NCBI RefSeq assembly: GCF_932526225.1
Contig: NC_064043.1
Coordinates: 8,547,501-8,611,500 of the forward strand
Reading direction: 5' to 3'
DNA length: 64,000 nt
Source: Nematostella vectensis
Lineage: Eukaryota > Cnidaria > Anthozoa > Actiniaria > Edwardsiidae
Below, piece by piece: positions 1-13,400 of this stretch. Below the pieces are notes generated by a model that had not been told where the DNA came from, did not search any database, and saw nothing but the letters and a program-made list of their open reading frames with translations. The position numbers and the translations under genes were made by a program. Within the stretch, counting starts at the first letter, position 1. The number at the start of each line of letters is the position of its first letter.

Positions 1-978
1 CGGGTTATTGTTTAGGGGATCGGATTTTGGCAGCTCGGCAAACAGAATTTTGTTTTCTAAAGACTATAGGCACTACTTTTGAAAATTTAGAGTTGTGATT
101 TTTCCTCGCGCGATCCATCCTCGGGGACCCAGGGCGTCGCTAAGATCGGGCACACAGGGAGCGCGCGAAAAAGAAAGAGCACTGAAAGACGTCTTTCAGC
201 CTGTTTCTTTCTAGCGCCGCGCTCCCTGTGTGCCCGATCTTTTGAAAGCCCTTAACTTCAATATTGTTTATTCCAAGTTTTAAAAAATTCTGGGTTGTAG
301 AACTATTTCAAGGGAATTACCTTAATGGGATTAGTCAGGCAAGGGTGTGGTCACCCTCCACTACTTATTGGTTTGTTAACCCTCCATCCTTATAGGGTGT
401 AGTCAACCTAAACTATGGTATCATGCAAAGGTGTGATCGCCCTCCACTTCTTATGGGTACAGGCAAGGGTGTGGTTTTACAGAACAACAAAGAACAACTT
501 CACAATAAACAAAGGGATTTATCTTTCCGTTGGCATGAGACATTATATTTCATATGGAAAAATCCTTGCAATATATTAAATCGGGGCAACATAAAAATAT
601 GTTTTACCCCAAATCACGAGGAAACCAACCCGATCCCCTGCACGCTATTTCAGGTGATTGAGGCACTCGGGCACATTAAGTTATAACTCATTTCCTAGAC
701 GCTCTTCCCCATGTTCTCCGCCCTTGGTTTCTGCGGATGGTTGAAGATGGGGCCAACACACATAACATATCGACAACCGTTTCTGGTCTTTTTTGTATGA
801 TGGCATCATAAACCATGCCAAGCGCTGTCCAAGGAAGGCATGGCGTATCACATATGCACAGATAGCTTATTCTTCATCTTCTCTTGCATAATGTCTGGTT
901 CTGCCAAAAGGCTTCCAGTAAAGCACTCAGTCTGGACCGACTGGCCAGGAAGTTAAATTTAGTGAATATCCAGGAATC
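1..978. other. Region downstream of CWH43, including its probable 3' UTR
   Basis: No convincing gene is seen here. The short open frame at 423-686 has no recognisable domain. The fold-back at 142-241 lies inside. The part next to 979 should be the 3' UTR of the minus-strand CWH43 gene, but I do not see a clear AATAAA signal on that strand. Confidence 0.5.
142..241. repeat. Small fold-back element (inverted repeat)
   Basis: The arms 142-165 and 218-241 are inverted copies (agatcgggcacacagggagc on the left, its complement on the right). The centre at 182-199 is itself a short palindrome. It looks like a small non-autonomous MITE-like insertion downstream of the CWH43 3' end. No coding capacity is seen. 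Confidence 0.75.
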
Positions 979-3900
979 TCACTCTGGCAGGAAGTACTTT
1001 GGTGTGGACATGTGATAATGGTGCTCGCCATAGTAATGACCAGCATAATAAGAACCAAACCTACAAAGGCAAACGATACTGCATCGATAAAACAGCTTGA
1101 GCAGCAAGTCCATCACAAAATACTCTTTGAATACCACTACCAGGGATAGGCCACCAAAATGCAGTGTTTGTAAGTAAAGACTCCCCCCCCCCCCCCACCA
1201 CAAGAATTTTCAACTCCTATTAGAGGGGGGTCAGAGTACAGAATATAACATTCGTCTGTGAACGCCTAGCTACATAACATTAATCTTAGTTTATATTGGA
1301 TAGAGTAGTATTCGCACATACACGGGACTAACTTTCAAGTCCCATCTTATAGTGTCTATAAAATTCGTGTATAAGGGAGGCCAAACTCAGAGGTCCAAAC
1401 TAGTTCTGTTTAAGCGAGTTGTAGCGATGTGTAGCTTCAATGCAGATGTGAAGGTGCAGCACCTCAGCCCCCCCCCCCCCCGTCCCTGCAATTTCAGACG
1501 GTGCCCTTCTCTCCCATTAACCTATCTACCACCCCCCTTGGCCCACAAAAAGTGGGACACAAATACTATGCTTTTTCCACATGACCCCCCCCCCTCGGCC
1601 AATCCTGGGTACACACCTGCTTCACGGCTATTCCTGTAAACCTCACCTATCGGTAAAGTGCAAATTCCTGGGAACTGCCCTCGGTGAAGTCGTCATTTTG
1701 TCGTTATCTTTGTATCTCTCTCCGTCCGCGGGTAGACGGAAGCGAGCCATCTGCACCTCTGTATCGCTCAGCCCACCATGTGAGATACGCGCGTAACCAA
1801 GCCTTGTGAGTCCACGATACATGATGTACTCACACCAGCGGTGACGGTCTGTGGAGTCGATATCCTTCACAGAAAAAGGTAAGGATTGAGTGTGATTAAA
1901 GAAATACTGCCTACCCACCCACAAAGGAAATTTTCTTACTAAACCCCCGAGAATAAACCAACTGGAATTGTCCAAAATACATTGTTTGCATAAAAAGCCG
2001 TTTTTATCCCGATGAGATAAGCACCAAAGACCCCCCGGAATTTTTAATTACCTCCATAGGGAGAGGGAGAGGGGGGGGGGGGGGTGGCTGCGAATCTTTC
2101 GTAGAATCATACAATACGAATCTCCTCCAACGACGTGGACATTGTGTTTAATGTCGCACCCATAATGACGCTAAATTCACTAATGAATATACCACAATAA
2201 CAACCGTGCGTCAGGTGTGTCACGGATACTTCGACAGTTAAAGATTGGCCTCGCTAGCCAAGGAGACGGCACACAACGCTAGGCTTCGAAACCGCAGATA
2301 AATACACGTACGAACTTACCCTGGATGCCAGAGGCTCGAGTTTCACTCGTTTACTGACACGCCGGTCTTGGCTACGAGGATCGAGTCGCGAGTGAGTTTG
2401 AGAGCGAAGCTTTGAGCTCGAGCCTCTGGTACCCGTGTTGGGACAAACTTCGCTACACTTCTAAATCAACAATGCCTAAGTTGAGCTCCCTTTTCAAATA
2501 GACACAACTTGGTTACTTCCACTGGTGTATATTCCAGTTGTTCACATGGCATAAGTAAACCGTTACCTTGACACGCCCTTTCTTTAGCAGTACGTTATAG
2601 TCTCGGCTTCCTGGTGCTGACGTCACGTAACCGAGGAAGACGACGGGATTAGGACTTGAAAGAATGAGAAATACAGTAAGCTCAACAAATGTAACGTATA
2701 TGGCCGGTTACAAGTTACCGTCAAAGAAGCGGAAACGGCGCCCGACAAGATAAACGGACTTGATGGACTTGAAAAACAGATACAACTAATCTAGGCATAC
2801 AATAGTCTCATTCAGCCGCCGACGTGGACTCTGTCACGCAATCCACAACGAACACTTGCGTGACAGTGGCCATGACGACTGCTGTAGAAGATCACAGTGG
2901 CACGTTGTAGTTGATACCTGTTACCCATCCATACTACTGAGGTTTCACGTGAAAAACAGCTAAAAAAGCTGAAATAAGGTTTTCAGCTGCAACTCGTAGC
3001 TAGTGCGAACAAAGCTTAAAAGTCCCTATCAGTTATCACCATACAAAGCCTCCGATCAGTACCAAAGACAGGACTCGAACACGGAAACTTCGTCTGACGG
3101 GCTTTAAGAATGAGGTGAAGCCACTTAGCTATCCTGGCTCTCGCCATACTTACCTTTCATCCATGATTCTCGCCAGTTCTTGCGCCTGGAGCTGTCTGTC
3201 AAGATCATCCCTGAAAAACAAAAAAAAATTGTCACAACACACAAGGGCTTCAACCTTGTGTAAAGCTCATACCATATCTCAGTGGCTCTTTACCTATTAT
3301 TATCATTGCTGTGACAATAGTCAATAAAATAGATTAGAAGCTCCTTACCGATCATTACCCATATGAACCACGACAAAGTCCACCAATGACCCGGTGATGT
3401 TGATAGTAGCACTTACGGCAGGTGCAAGCTCGCCTGGAACATACAGAAAGTCAGAGGTGTTTTCATAGCATGGCTTACAAGACAAATGGTATAATTAGAA
3501 AGACTACGAGCAAGCTGTAGAAAACTAGATGGTCTGCGTAGAGTGGTGTAGACAAGGTATGAATCAACACAAGGTTGAAAAGGTATGTTAAACGCCTCTG
3601 TTAAACAGAGTGGTTGCGCTGACGTTTCAAGCGTTAGCTCTTTGTTGTTGCTCCGACGAAGGGCTAACGCTGGAAATATCAGCGCAACCACTCTGTTTCA
3701 CAGAGGCGTTTAACATACCTTTTCAACCTTGTGTTGATTCATACCTTCCTTACAAGACAGTTGGCCATGTACCGAAAAAGAACCTTATCTTATTCGTGCG
3801 GAACCCTTTCGTTTTAAGCCAAAAATTATGTTTCGTTCTGTATCGTTAATGGTAGTTGTTAATAAATGTAACCAACCAGCCAACAGGAGAGGCAACCAAC

Positions 3901-6900
3901 TCAATATAACGGCAATATGATTACAGAAACAAATATGTTTATTCTTTTATTTAGGTCGTGTTCGTACGAACTCCGAATCATACAAAATGCGTGCATCTTT
4001 GTCTGGCATGCAAATGGGACTTTATCAGGTTAACAATGATTCCGATTCTTTACACCAACCTTCTGGGGAGGGTAACAAGTGGTGTTGTGATGACACAATG
4101 GGATACTTGGATAACAGGGTAGCCCTAAAAACATAAGCAGACAAACTGTGTAAGGCAAACACTACGAAGGTACTCTCACTGTGTGAATATTCTGTACTCA
4201 CCCCCATGTATGGTCCCTAGTGGAAGGCCCAAAGTCTGCGTGCATGCCAAGCCTTTCCTCAAACCAACCAGGAAGATCATGGCTTCCAAGGTAAGACTTC
4301 GAGCAGTCACTCTCAAGAAAGCCCACGACATCTACACCTGAAACCAAGTCATCAGCCATTTAACCTTCTGGCTGACTTTCTTCTAGTGTATGTTGTCTTA
4401 CCTTATCACTGATTATCTATTCAGTTACTCGTGCCTGCATCATTGATCATGTGTTATTTTGATCTTATATCTGTATTATTGAGTATCTGTTCTATTGGTC
4501 TTACCTGTATCGTTGGCAATATGTATCACTGCTCTTACCTGCATTATTGATCAGTTGTTCCATTGCTCTTAGTTGCATTATTGATCATGTGTGCCAATGA
4601 TCTCACCTGTATCGTTGATCATCTGAGCAGCACGTTCAAAGCTGGGCCAGCCCTTGTTGTCATAACCAAAGTGCACTGTCCAGATCATGGCAGAAAATAC
4701 TCTCGGGTCCTCCTGCAAATAAGAATAAGCATCTTTGATGGAGGAGGTTATTGAGATGCACAGGGAAATGTGAATAAAACTGAAGTGGATCGCAACAATG
4801 TATATATAAGTACATCACAATACCTTAACTGGTGGTTTCTTGTTTAAGTTTTGATACCTGAAAGCCATTATTCCTGCTGTGACTAGCACTAGGAAGAACA
4901 TTGCTAAAAAAAAAAACACTTTACTTGTATGATACATGAGTAAAAATAACATTTGTTAAACTAGTTGGACTGAAAAACGAAAACCAAACATCCTTGGGTA
5001 TCCAGGGTGTTCTGGATTCTACTTGTGCATGACCTCCATGCCAATCATGCTGCTATTTTATGCTCCCCACAATGAAGAGTCACAGAAAGCATCCATTTCC
5101 AACGGCTAATTCAAGCTAGTTACCAAGATATTTTCAATCAAATATTATCAATAACATATAAGACTTTATTTGTACATTGTTTTTTTTTTTAAGTTTCCTC
5201 GCGAATAGAACAATGTATTTTCAATTATAAACAATAACAAAGAAATGGTTCATTGAAATTCTTTATATCTGATTCATTGACATGCAATTAGATTAAAATT
5301 AAGACATGCTCCCTTACCTGGCTTAACATGGCTGCTATAGAAAGCAAACTTATTAGCCTTAACTATCGGGAAGGCAACATTATTGAATCTCCTTCCTTTG
5401 GATACTTCAGAGCAGCTCGGTTTCTCTTCATTGCAGGGCAAGTCCTCCTTTTTGGATTTGCTGTAGAGCTCATTTTCATCTGGTTTACACCTGGTCATCA
5501 TAGCAAGACCTGAAGATAATAACACCCATCCTGATTTTAATTCTGGGGAGTAGTAGACCCAGAGGCTGGCTGTTCACCCCCTTCAGACAATTACTCTTTT
5601 GTCCACTTAATTTTCACTAAGAAATGGAGCAGGTTTAGAAAATGCTTCAGTTTGTAAGCTCATAATAAAAATGAGAATAATTTTGCTTGCTTGTATGTAT
5701 GAGAATTAAATAAAGGTGATCTACCGGCAATGCCATTTATTGGAAGTCAAAGAATTGGAAAGGAACAGTGACAATGTCAAAATATGTGTTATTTCATACA
5801 CCTGTGAGAAGTTCATCTGTGCCTGACCATTAATGTAGCATTTATCAAAGCATGTTATTATGCATGTGATTAATGTTGTCAATGAAATAAAAATGAAATC
5901 AAGCTCAATATAGTAGCAACAATAAATAATGTAAAATCTGATTAAAAAAACCCACAGCAGCTCACCGACAAATGCCATGGCAACACCCAGCAACACATCT
6001 GTTCGCTCACGTGTGTACTCTCCACCAGGCACAAAGTTATAAGCCACTACCCACACAGAGCCAAGTGTGAGGATGACATATGTGAGGTTAGCCAAAGCCA
6101 GCGTGCGTGCCGATGGTCGATAAAATAACCTGTCAATCATTGCCGGCCAGATTGACATGACATACACAGCAAGCACCAGGCCTCCAGCGTAGGAACCAAA
6201 CCCAGGCGCTTTGTAGAGAGCTGCAGCTCCAGAGACGCCCACTAATGACCATGCCCCGGATGACGTCCATGAAGATGTTGATAGGGTGACACCCAGGGCT
6301 AGAGCTAGAGGAACGCCAGCTCTGTAGCAAAAAACACAATCATTATTGGCATGTTCCCAGGATTTGCTACCCTAGATTACCCTAGAAATATGGCTCTACA
6401 TCTCATATTGTGTTTTTAGTAATACCATTGTATAAATAAGTGATTTTTGAAGTTTTTAAAGTTTAAGACATATAGACTGACCATGTACAATATTAGCAAA
6501 ATTTGAGTAGCCAGCTTAAAAAGCTGAAAATGAGCCAGTTGTAAACTGCTATGAACAAGAAGAAAGATCACACCGGCCGGGTATATAGATGACATTTTTT
6601 AAATCTTAGCTCACCAAAAAAAGAGACACAGTGAACAGTGACTGTGAACACATGGTAGCTTAGCCACTCCATATTTTTCCCCGCAAAACTCAAGAAAAAC
6701 AGTTTGAACAAAGCAAGCAAAGCAAGCAGAGCAAGCAGAGCAAGCAGAGCAAGCAGAGCAAGCAGAGCAAGCAGAGCAAGCAGAGCAAGCAGAGCAAGCA
6801 GAGCAAGCAGAGCAAGCAGAGCAAGCAGAGCAAGCAGAGCAAGCAGAGCAAGCAGAGCAAGCAGAGCAAGCAGAGCAAGCAGAGCAAGCAGAGCAAGCAG

Positions 6901-9541
6901 AGCAAGCAGAGCAAGCAGAGCAAGCAGAGCAAGTAAATAAATGAATAATCTTAGACACAAAAAGAGCAAGAATACATGAACATGGCACTTACCCCCAAGG
7001 ATTGGGAGATGCTCCAACGTTGGGGTAACCACTTACTCCCCAACGACTAACAATTGATACTTCACTGAACACAGAGTGGGAAATAAACATCAGAGCTCCA
7101 AAGCCAAGAGACACGAGCACCCAGCCAGACCCTGAAACCCTGGCATCCTTGCTGCTTGATGGCGGAGTCGATTCCGTTGTGGCAGCCTTTGCATACCCTG
7201 TATAAACCCTGTCTAGTGTGGCAACAATACCAAGAATAAGACAAAGCTTGTTGGATGAGTTGTCCGACCAAACAGGGTTGACAGAGATGTACAGAGCTCT
7301 GGCCGCAAGCATCAAGAAAAATCCTAGGATCAAACCCCAGAAGGAAAGGGACCTGGAAACCAAATGATAACTGTTTTAGAAGGCTTCAAACATGGAGAGT
7401 TTGAAGACTGTTATAAACACATTGACCCCTCAACCGGCCTGTACCGGCTTTGGGAAGTACCCACAACCCAAAAAATTCATAAATGCAAAATAAACACAAC
7501 AAGATGAAGATACTCAGGCATCAGTCTAAGGGATAAATGGTCTTGCAGATATGCATCCAACCAAGGTGTTGGCATCTACTCTTAAGCCAAATAATAGCAC
7601 AGGTTCTTTGACAAATCTCAAATCGAACAAGGAGAGAAAAGCAGAATCACCCCTCTCAATAAAACGCTCAAAATACCACACAAGGGAGAGAGATCAGCAA
7701 ACACAGCTCAAGACACAAATAGATACCTTTATTCTGATCCTCCAGGTACATTTCCATGGCCTCAAAACACAATGTCCACTCCTTGAAGGATTGTACAACC
7801 ACGAAGATGTCTTTACGTATTGCAAAGCATTCTGGGAGATCCAGGGGAAAATTCATGAGGGGAGGGCCAGTCAACACTCCTCTCCCCAAAGTCAGGTGGT
7901 TTTTTATAAGTCTTTTCACCCCGAAGCCAAACAAATCAATTCCAGGTCATACAGACCCAGAATAGCAGTGTAAACAATTTTGCAATCAATTTGGTTTCAG
8001 AAAAGACAGCATTTAGGAGAGCTGTGGTGATTCATTAGAAAATTATTTTCTCATACAGGCAAAGCCAAACAAGAAAAAATCATTATGAATCCACCTTTGC
8101 TTGCAAATATCCATAAGCAAAGCACTTAATTATGCCCCAAAAGACTTCATGATGTCCTGAGACACTCTCCTAATATGCTCATAGCTGTATTTTTGATGAA
8201 AAATACAAGCAACCATCAACTTGTGCTGGCTTCAGCACAACGACGAGGGATTAAAAGTGGGGACCGCAAAGCACTGTTGGAAAGCTTGGATACCGCTGAC
8301 TAGGTGCAGCTGTGTTTGACTTTGACGGGCTGTATAAAACCAGAATGGGGGGTGGTTACTGTTTTCAGTCTGTTTTTTGTAAATTCAGCTCAAAAAAAGC
8401 CAGGAGTCAATGGGTTGGTTAAAGCATACTTCAAAACGTCCACTGGATTACTGTTGCTAAATGGATAGTGAGTGATTAGGAAATAAAAGGTTGCTTGAAT
8501 TAAGGCTGTTATTATTAGGAGTCCACAGTGTGAAGTGTAGAACAGTGAAGATGATGGGTTTCATTCTTACTGCTCATATTTTTGTATGCACAGCATATCC
8601 TACAATCATTGGCCTTCATAAATCTTAATATTGGCTGTGCAAGAGCTAATAACTGATTTAAGAGAGTTAATAACTGAATTGATTTCCTTGCTTTGATCTT
8701 ACCTTTCACTAGGTTTTTTGCTCCACACAATTCCACAAAACCACAGCATTGCTGCACCACATCCAAATGCCAACAATACCAGCCTCGTGAGGGTAGTTGG
8801 GGCTTGGAAGGAAGCCACTCCCACAAGCGACAGAGTGCGTAAGATGGCAAGACCATGCAAGCTTCGGCAGAAATCTAGTACAGCACCAATTCCAGTAAAT
8901 ACTGGAGTCATGATGGTTATGACAAATGCTTCATAACCAGATATTTCCAGTTCATTCAGAGGGTAGAACCAGATCATTGGAGGTAACGCAAAAATAAGGG
9001 ACCACCATAAGTAGCCTGAAACAAAAATCAAGTACACTTATTTGTGGCATGAATATTACATAAGACATAACTACCCCTGCTCGAGTCATTCTTGTATGCT
9101 CATTTGATAAATTTCTTGAATCAGGTAGCTAGTAGTTTTTATTAATTATTTTATATAAGAAAGTAATTAACTTACTTTTAATAAGTTATTACAAGGTGAG
9201 GAATCGGAGTAAGCTAAGTAACTTAACTTAAAAGAAAAGAGTATATATTGTAACACCACACCACACAGGTCCACCACACGTAGACACTGTCAAGACACTG
9301 AACACTAACCCAATATAGTCTCACAGAGAAGCTCTCTTTCCATGCTTGTGTACAGCATGACCTCCTCTGCTAACTCCGCAGTTTCTTCGTCTATGAACTC
9401 TTCTTCCTCATCTTCAGGAATAAAAGTCTCATATTCTTCAGCGTCATCTGAGGAATCACCAGGTCTACGTATGAAGCTCTGGACTCTGTGTCTGAGCTCT
9501 TTGCGGTGCTTTCCCGTCCCCTCATCATTGTCGGCTGCCAT
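979..9541 (-). CDS. CWH43: CWH43-like GPI-anchor lipid remodelling protein (PGAP2IP + EEP-like C-terminal domain), 14 exons
   Basis: Exons on the minus strand, 5' to 3': 9541-9310, 9015-8703, 7352-6993, 6321-5966, 5509-5318, 4903-4824, 4712-4607, 4337-4202, 4124-4060, 3433-3349, 3210-3154, 2654-2567, 1864-1647, 1060-979. They sum to 2370 nt, giving 789 aa plus TGA; all junctions are GT-AG and the frame is kept. The first ~77 aa are a charged acidic extension absent from human CWH43. Residues ~78-475 form the multi-spanning PGAP2-interacting-protein part ([17 protein letters not shown] near its end). The rest is the endonuclease/exonuclease/phosphatase-like domain, with recognisable blocks [55 protein letters not shown] and the C-terminal [11 protein letters not shown]. 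The family acts in ER/Golgi membranes in remodelling GPI-anchor lipid (ceramide exchange in yeast). Intron 3 holds a 9-bp minisatellite; intron 9 holds a fold-back element. Confidence 0.95.
3062..3141 (-). repeat. tRNA-derived SINE-like head in CWH43 intron 11
   Basis: Read on the minus strand, this stretch has an A-box-like TAGCTAAGTGG followed ~45 bases later by a B-box GTTCGAGTCC, the spacing of an RNA polymerase III internal promoter. It does not fold into a perfect tRNA by eye, so it is better read as a tRNA-derived SINE or a tRNA pseudogene than as a working tRNA. Confidence 0.5.
3554..3747. repeat. Fold-back MITE-like element, family 1, in CWH43 intron 9
   Basis: An almost perfect palindrome: aaggtatgaatcaacacaag at 3554-3573 pairs with its complement at 3728-3747, and the pairing continues inward through aaggtatgttaaacgcctct. 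A diverged second copy lies at 24912-25036 in a NUP98 intron; its right flank (to ~25100) also matches, inverted, the left flank here (from ~3500). The family is therefore somewhat longer than the palindromic core. Confidence 0.8.
6713..6935. repeat. 9-bp minisatellite (agagcaagc)n in CWH43 intron 3
   Basis: About 24 nearly identical tandem copies of a 9-bp unit lie in the intron between exons 7352-6993 and 6321-5966. The long repetitive open frames (LLALLA, ASRASR types) in this stretch come from the repeat and are not genes. The copy number should be highly variable between individuals. Confidence 0.95.
7353..8702 (-). other. CWH43 intron 2 (no further gene seen)
   Basis: This 1.35 kb intron separates exons 9015-8703 and 7352-6993. 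Its open frames on both strands lack domains and overlap each other. I see no clear repeat or RNA gene in it. Confidence 0.7.
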
Positions 9542-10435
9542 CTTGTTCTTGAACCGAGCAGGGCTTGGAGCCGAGTGCGTCTCGCGAACACGGGAAATTT
9601 TTGAAAAATAAAAATTGAAAATAGAGGTTTTTAAGAGAGTACTTATTTTATGTCTCTACCCTTTGGGTGGCCCCTTTTTTCTCTTTCCGCTGTGTAGATA
9701 AGGTTTTAGGTTTTGGATGTTATCTAGAGCGTACACAGGGGGGTGCAGGGTGCGCGCACCCCCCTTGAAGGCCAAAATGTGAGTTATTAACAGTTTATTA
9801 CTCATTAATTAAGAATCTTCATATACTGTACGATTTTTTTTTCCTGTGATACCTATGACACCCCCCCCCCCCCCCCCCCCCCCCGTCAGCCAATCCTGGG
9901 TACGCACAGTGGCTACGGGCTACGGAACTGATTATGCTTAATCAAAATAGATTTGTTTAACGTTTGGCAGGGACGCCAAGAAAGATTAAACAAAATAAAA
10001 CAAAATTTTACTTTATTACACAAATTCACGTATTTGTTTTTTACAATTTTATAATTTTAATAGTCAGCGGGATATCATATTTGCGCATGCTTGAAATTCC
10101 CGCTCCCCAGCCATTGCATTCTGGGTCGTTAATGGCGCGCACCGAATTCAAGCAGTTCAAACTTGCTGCTATCGTCGAGGATAATTTCAATGTAATTTTC
10201 TAAATATACCTATATCAAAAGTGTTTGACAATTACATAAAAGGGATCTTCCTTGGAGATTGATAAATACCCGGTCTGACGGCGAAGATACCAAGGTCAGT
10301 GGTTAAAATTCAAAGTTCGAATCACTTTCACTCTCACGTGGTGGTTAGAAGGAAAGATTTTGGAATTGGTTGGCGTTAAATCCTCGCCATGAACACTTCA
10401 TGACGATTTTCTTGGTGTAGACTTGACTAGTGATC
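9542..10435. promoter_or_regulatory. Bidirectional promoter region between CWH43 and NUP98
   Basis: The start codons of CWH43 (9541, minus) and NUP98 (10436, plus) are only 894 bp apart and point away from each other, so both promoters and 5' UTRs must lie here, unless upstream noncoding exons exist. A TGCGCATGC motif at 10082-10090 resembles the core of an NRF-1 site, a factor common at bidirectional housekeeping promoters in animals. A MITE-like insertion occupies 9728-9906. Transcription start sites cannot be placed from sequence alone. Confidence 0.6.
9728..9906. mobile_element. Short MITE-like element with imperfect terminal inverted repeats and a 24-base C run
   Basis: The left end gcgtacacagg pairs with the right end cctgggtacgc at about 10 of 11 positions. 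The interior has a run of C at 9861-9884. The motif beside the C run (caatcctgggta) recurs at about 1600, next to another C run, which suggests a dispersed family. No coding capacity. Confidence 0.55.
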
Positions 10436-13400
10436 ATGTTTGGGTCTACTTCCAAGACGCCGTTTGGTACGGGATCGACGTTCGGCACCGGAACAAGTAA
10501 GAGCGCGCAATAGAATCTAACTGTCAAAATGATGCGAAATTTAAACTTTGTCACCATCAATTCACGAAAATCCTTCGCATTCTATTCGTCTAGATATTTT
10601 TTTCCATTTGCTAATTTATGAATAACAAAAGTCAAAACACGAATAAGCCTGGATGGCAACCTATTATTCGCACATGGAAACCAGGATCTCTATCTTGTGA
10701 TCAGGACGGTATAAACTTTACATTGCTCTTTTGAAGAATGTGTATGAATGTAGTCACTTTTATTCATCGATCTTCTAGAAATTGTAGTAATTTGTCTTCT
10801 AGATTGGTTCTTGATTTAGATGGAATAAGGATATTTAACTTACACTAGGTGTTTGTTATTTGTCTTTCTGTCCTGCATCATTTATTTTTTGCTATTTGTA
10901 ATCAAGTTGTCTATTTTTCGTTTATCAGCTGCATTTGGTGCCCAGAACACCGCCTCCCCATTTGGCCAAACATCAGCTGGTAAGGGTTTCATCTTATAAG
11001 TACTTATTTCACCTATTTAAAAATAAGGTTCTCTGCCTTATTTCTGATCATTTCATTGAGTTCAATTAGAATTTTTGCCTGATAACTACAGCTCCTAATT
11101 GTTTTGAACTGAAATAAGTTCACTTTCTGGTATAAACTAAAATAAATGGACATGTTATGTTATATTCTTTAAATCTCCTTGGCGATTAAAGCTCAGGAAG
11201 TTAATAATAATAATAATAATTAGTTTATTTTTCACTTTCGCAGTCCATGGACTGAATTACAGTGACGGTCAATTACGCATACATATAAATATATAGTTAA
11301 CATATAATTTACATATGATATATTGATAATTCACTCCAAGCCTGAGGTTGCAAACTTTACGCTAACAAAATTTCCGAACCTGTCGGTTTTGGTTGCTAGA
11401 GTGACATGGTCTTTAGGTCTTAAGTTGTAGTGCGAGGACTGGTTAATTATGCGTTTGTGTATTAGGAGATGGAGTGGATTGTCAGGAGTGACCTTACGGA
11501 TAAACTTACTGCATGCTATTTTCCTGCGCTCCTCAAGGGTGGGAATACCAGCCTTGGCCAGCGCGTCCGCATAGGGGATAAATGGGAATATGATGGCCAA
11601 AGCGCGCCTCTGGATCCGCTCCAGATCTTGCGATAAATATTTTGGAAGGTTGGCAAAGACTACGCATGCGTACTCCAGGATAGAGCGCACGAGACAGCAG
11701 TAAATGCTAACAAGGTCCCCTTGTGGGACACGACTCTTCTTGAGTTGCCTTATTGCGTAAAGGCGCCTGTTAGCTTTCTTCACTACGTACGGAAAATAGA
11801 GGGAAAATAGACATGGGGTGTGCAGAGGGGGAAGGGAAGAATGAAAGAGAACAAGGCAGGCAAGGGTTCAGGTTCTCTGTTTTGTTTGGTTAACAAAGTT
11901 TATTAAAGCTAGAGGTTAATTTTTCCACCATACAAAGTTGTTCTTATTTAGCTTCAGGCGGCCTGTTTGGTAACAAGACGCAGACTGGGTTTGGCTCTGG
12001 CTTTGGAACCACACAGACCACTGGGACTGGCCTCTTTGGTGCTGCGGGCACCAATACAGCGACTGGACTGTTTGGTGGTGGCACTGTGACTGGCAGTATG
12101 TTTGGCCAGCCAGCCTCAGCAGTGTCCACTGGATTTGGCGGGTTTGGCTCAACGGCAGGCACAAACACTGGGGGGCTGTTTGGTAACACTGCAGCATCTG
12201 GCACCACCACAGGAACTGGTCTGTTTGGTCAGACGCAGGGAGCGGCTTTTGGTGGTACCTCTACCTCTGGTTTTGGTACTTCAGGTATGAGAGGTCCAAA
12301 GTTGTGAATCTAGATAAGAGATCTATTGAAGTCCCCCTGTTGAGATTCTTAACACAGAATGTTCAGAGCACTTTAGAGCCCCATTTCTCAAACTCTGAAG
12401 GGAATCTGAAATTTGTCCATGTTATCAGGGTAGAGTAAACCAGATATTAGGGACCTTAATCAAGGACGACAACGACAGCTAGGACAACTCACTCGCTCGT
12501 GGCAATCAATTCAAATTTAATTGCAATGGAATAAGCAAAACATTTTAGTCATAGACAAAAGAAAAAAATAAATTAAGGACATTCTTTCTACAGTAGAGAA
12601 AGTAATTAGAGGAGTTTGAATTCTGAATCAAATTCCATTGTTTTCTGCTGTCAACATCCACGCTGCCATTGGCATTGCTTAAGGTCCCTATTATAAATTG
12701 TCCCCAGTTTGACTTGGCTGTTTTTTTTTATATCCCATTTGTTTTTACCATCCCCTAATACATGTTCAATAGGTATGATAAGAGATAAGTCTTTGAGCTT
12801 GACATCCTTATTTCAAAAGACTAGAAATTGATTGTCACCCTTGTAGAGTCTCCCTGCATATGGCATTCTTAAATTGATAATTCCATTGACTGGTACTGTC
12901 TATTTCAAAGAGATTGTAATGTAGTTGTGCATGAAGGTCACTTTTTCTTGTATGAATGCCTTGTTTTCCAGGGAGTCTCTTCAGTGCTCCGTCCACAAGC
13001 ACAACTGGTGGAAGTCTGTTTGGAGGAACTACAGGGGCCACTCAGAGCTCTTTATTTGGGGGTACTGGTACTGGAGCAACCACAGCATTTGGAGGTATGG
13101 AGACCATACATTACTTTGTCTTTGCAAAACTAGTAGCATAGGACTCTTGAAGGGGTAAAACAGGAACTAGGATTTGTCTTATTTAGAGTACTTGGGACAG
13201 GATTTGTTTTTAGTTAACAAGAACATTGGTGCCGCGGCTGGCAGTGTGTCACTCAGGCACTCTGCACTCCAGCTAAAATTGATTAGTTAACCTTCTGTTT
13301 TATAGGTTTTGGTGCAGCATCAACTGCTACAGGACAAGCGGGGACGCCTATTAAATTTTCTGTGAGTTGACTAGTCTATTTCAAATGATGCACGATAGTT

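Noticed and set aside
1352-1975. Plus-strand frames at 1352-1639 and 1581-1796
   Set aside because: They overlap C runs and the antisense of CWH43 exon 13; no domain.
6568-7032. 154-aa Leu/Ala repeat protein
   Set aside because: Shadow of the 9-bp minisatellite in CWH43 intron 3.
10265-10330. tRNA-like stretch with gttcgaatcac
   Set aside because: Only a B-box-like motif is clear; no A-box at the right distance and no cloverleaf by eye.
13225-13265. Possible truncated SINE (ggctggcagtgtgtcactca)
   Set aside because: Short resemblance to the element at 21176 only; no B-box.
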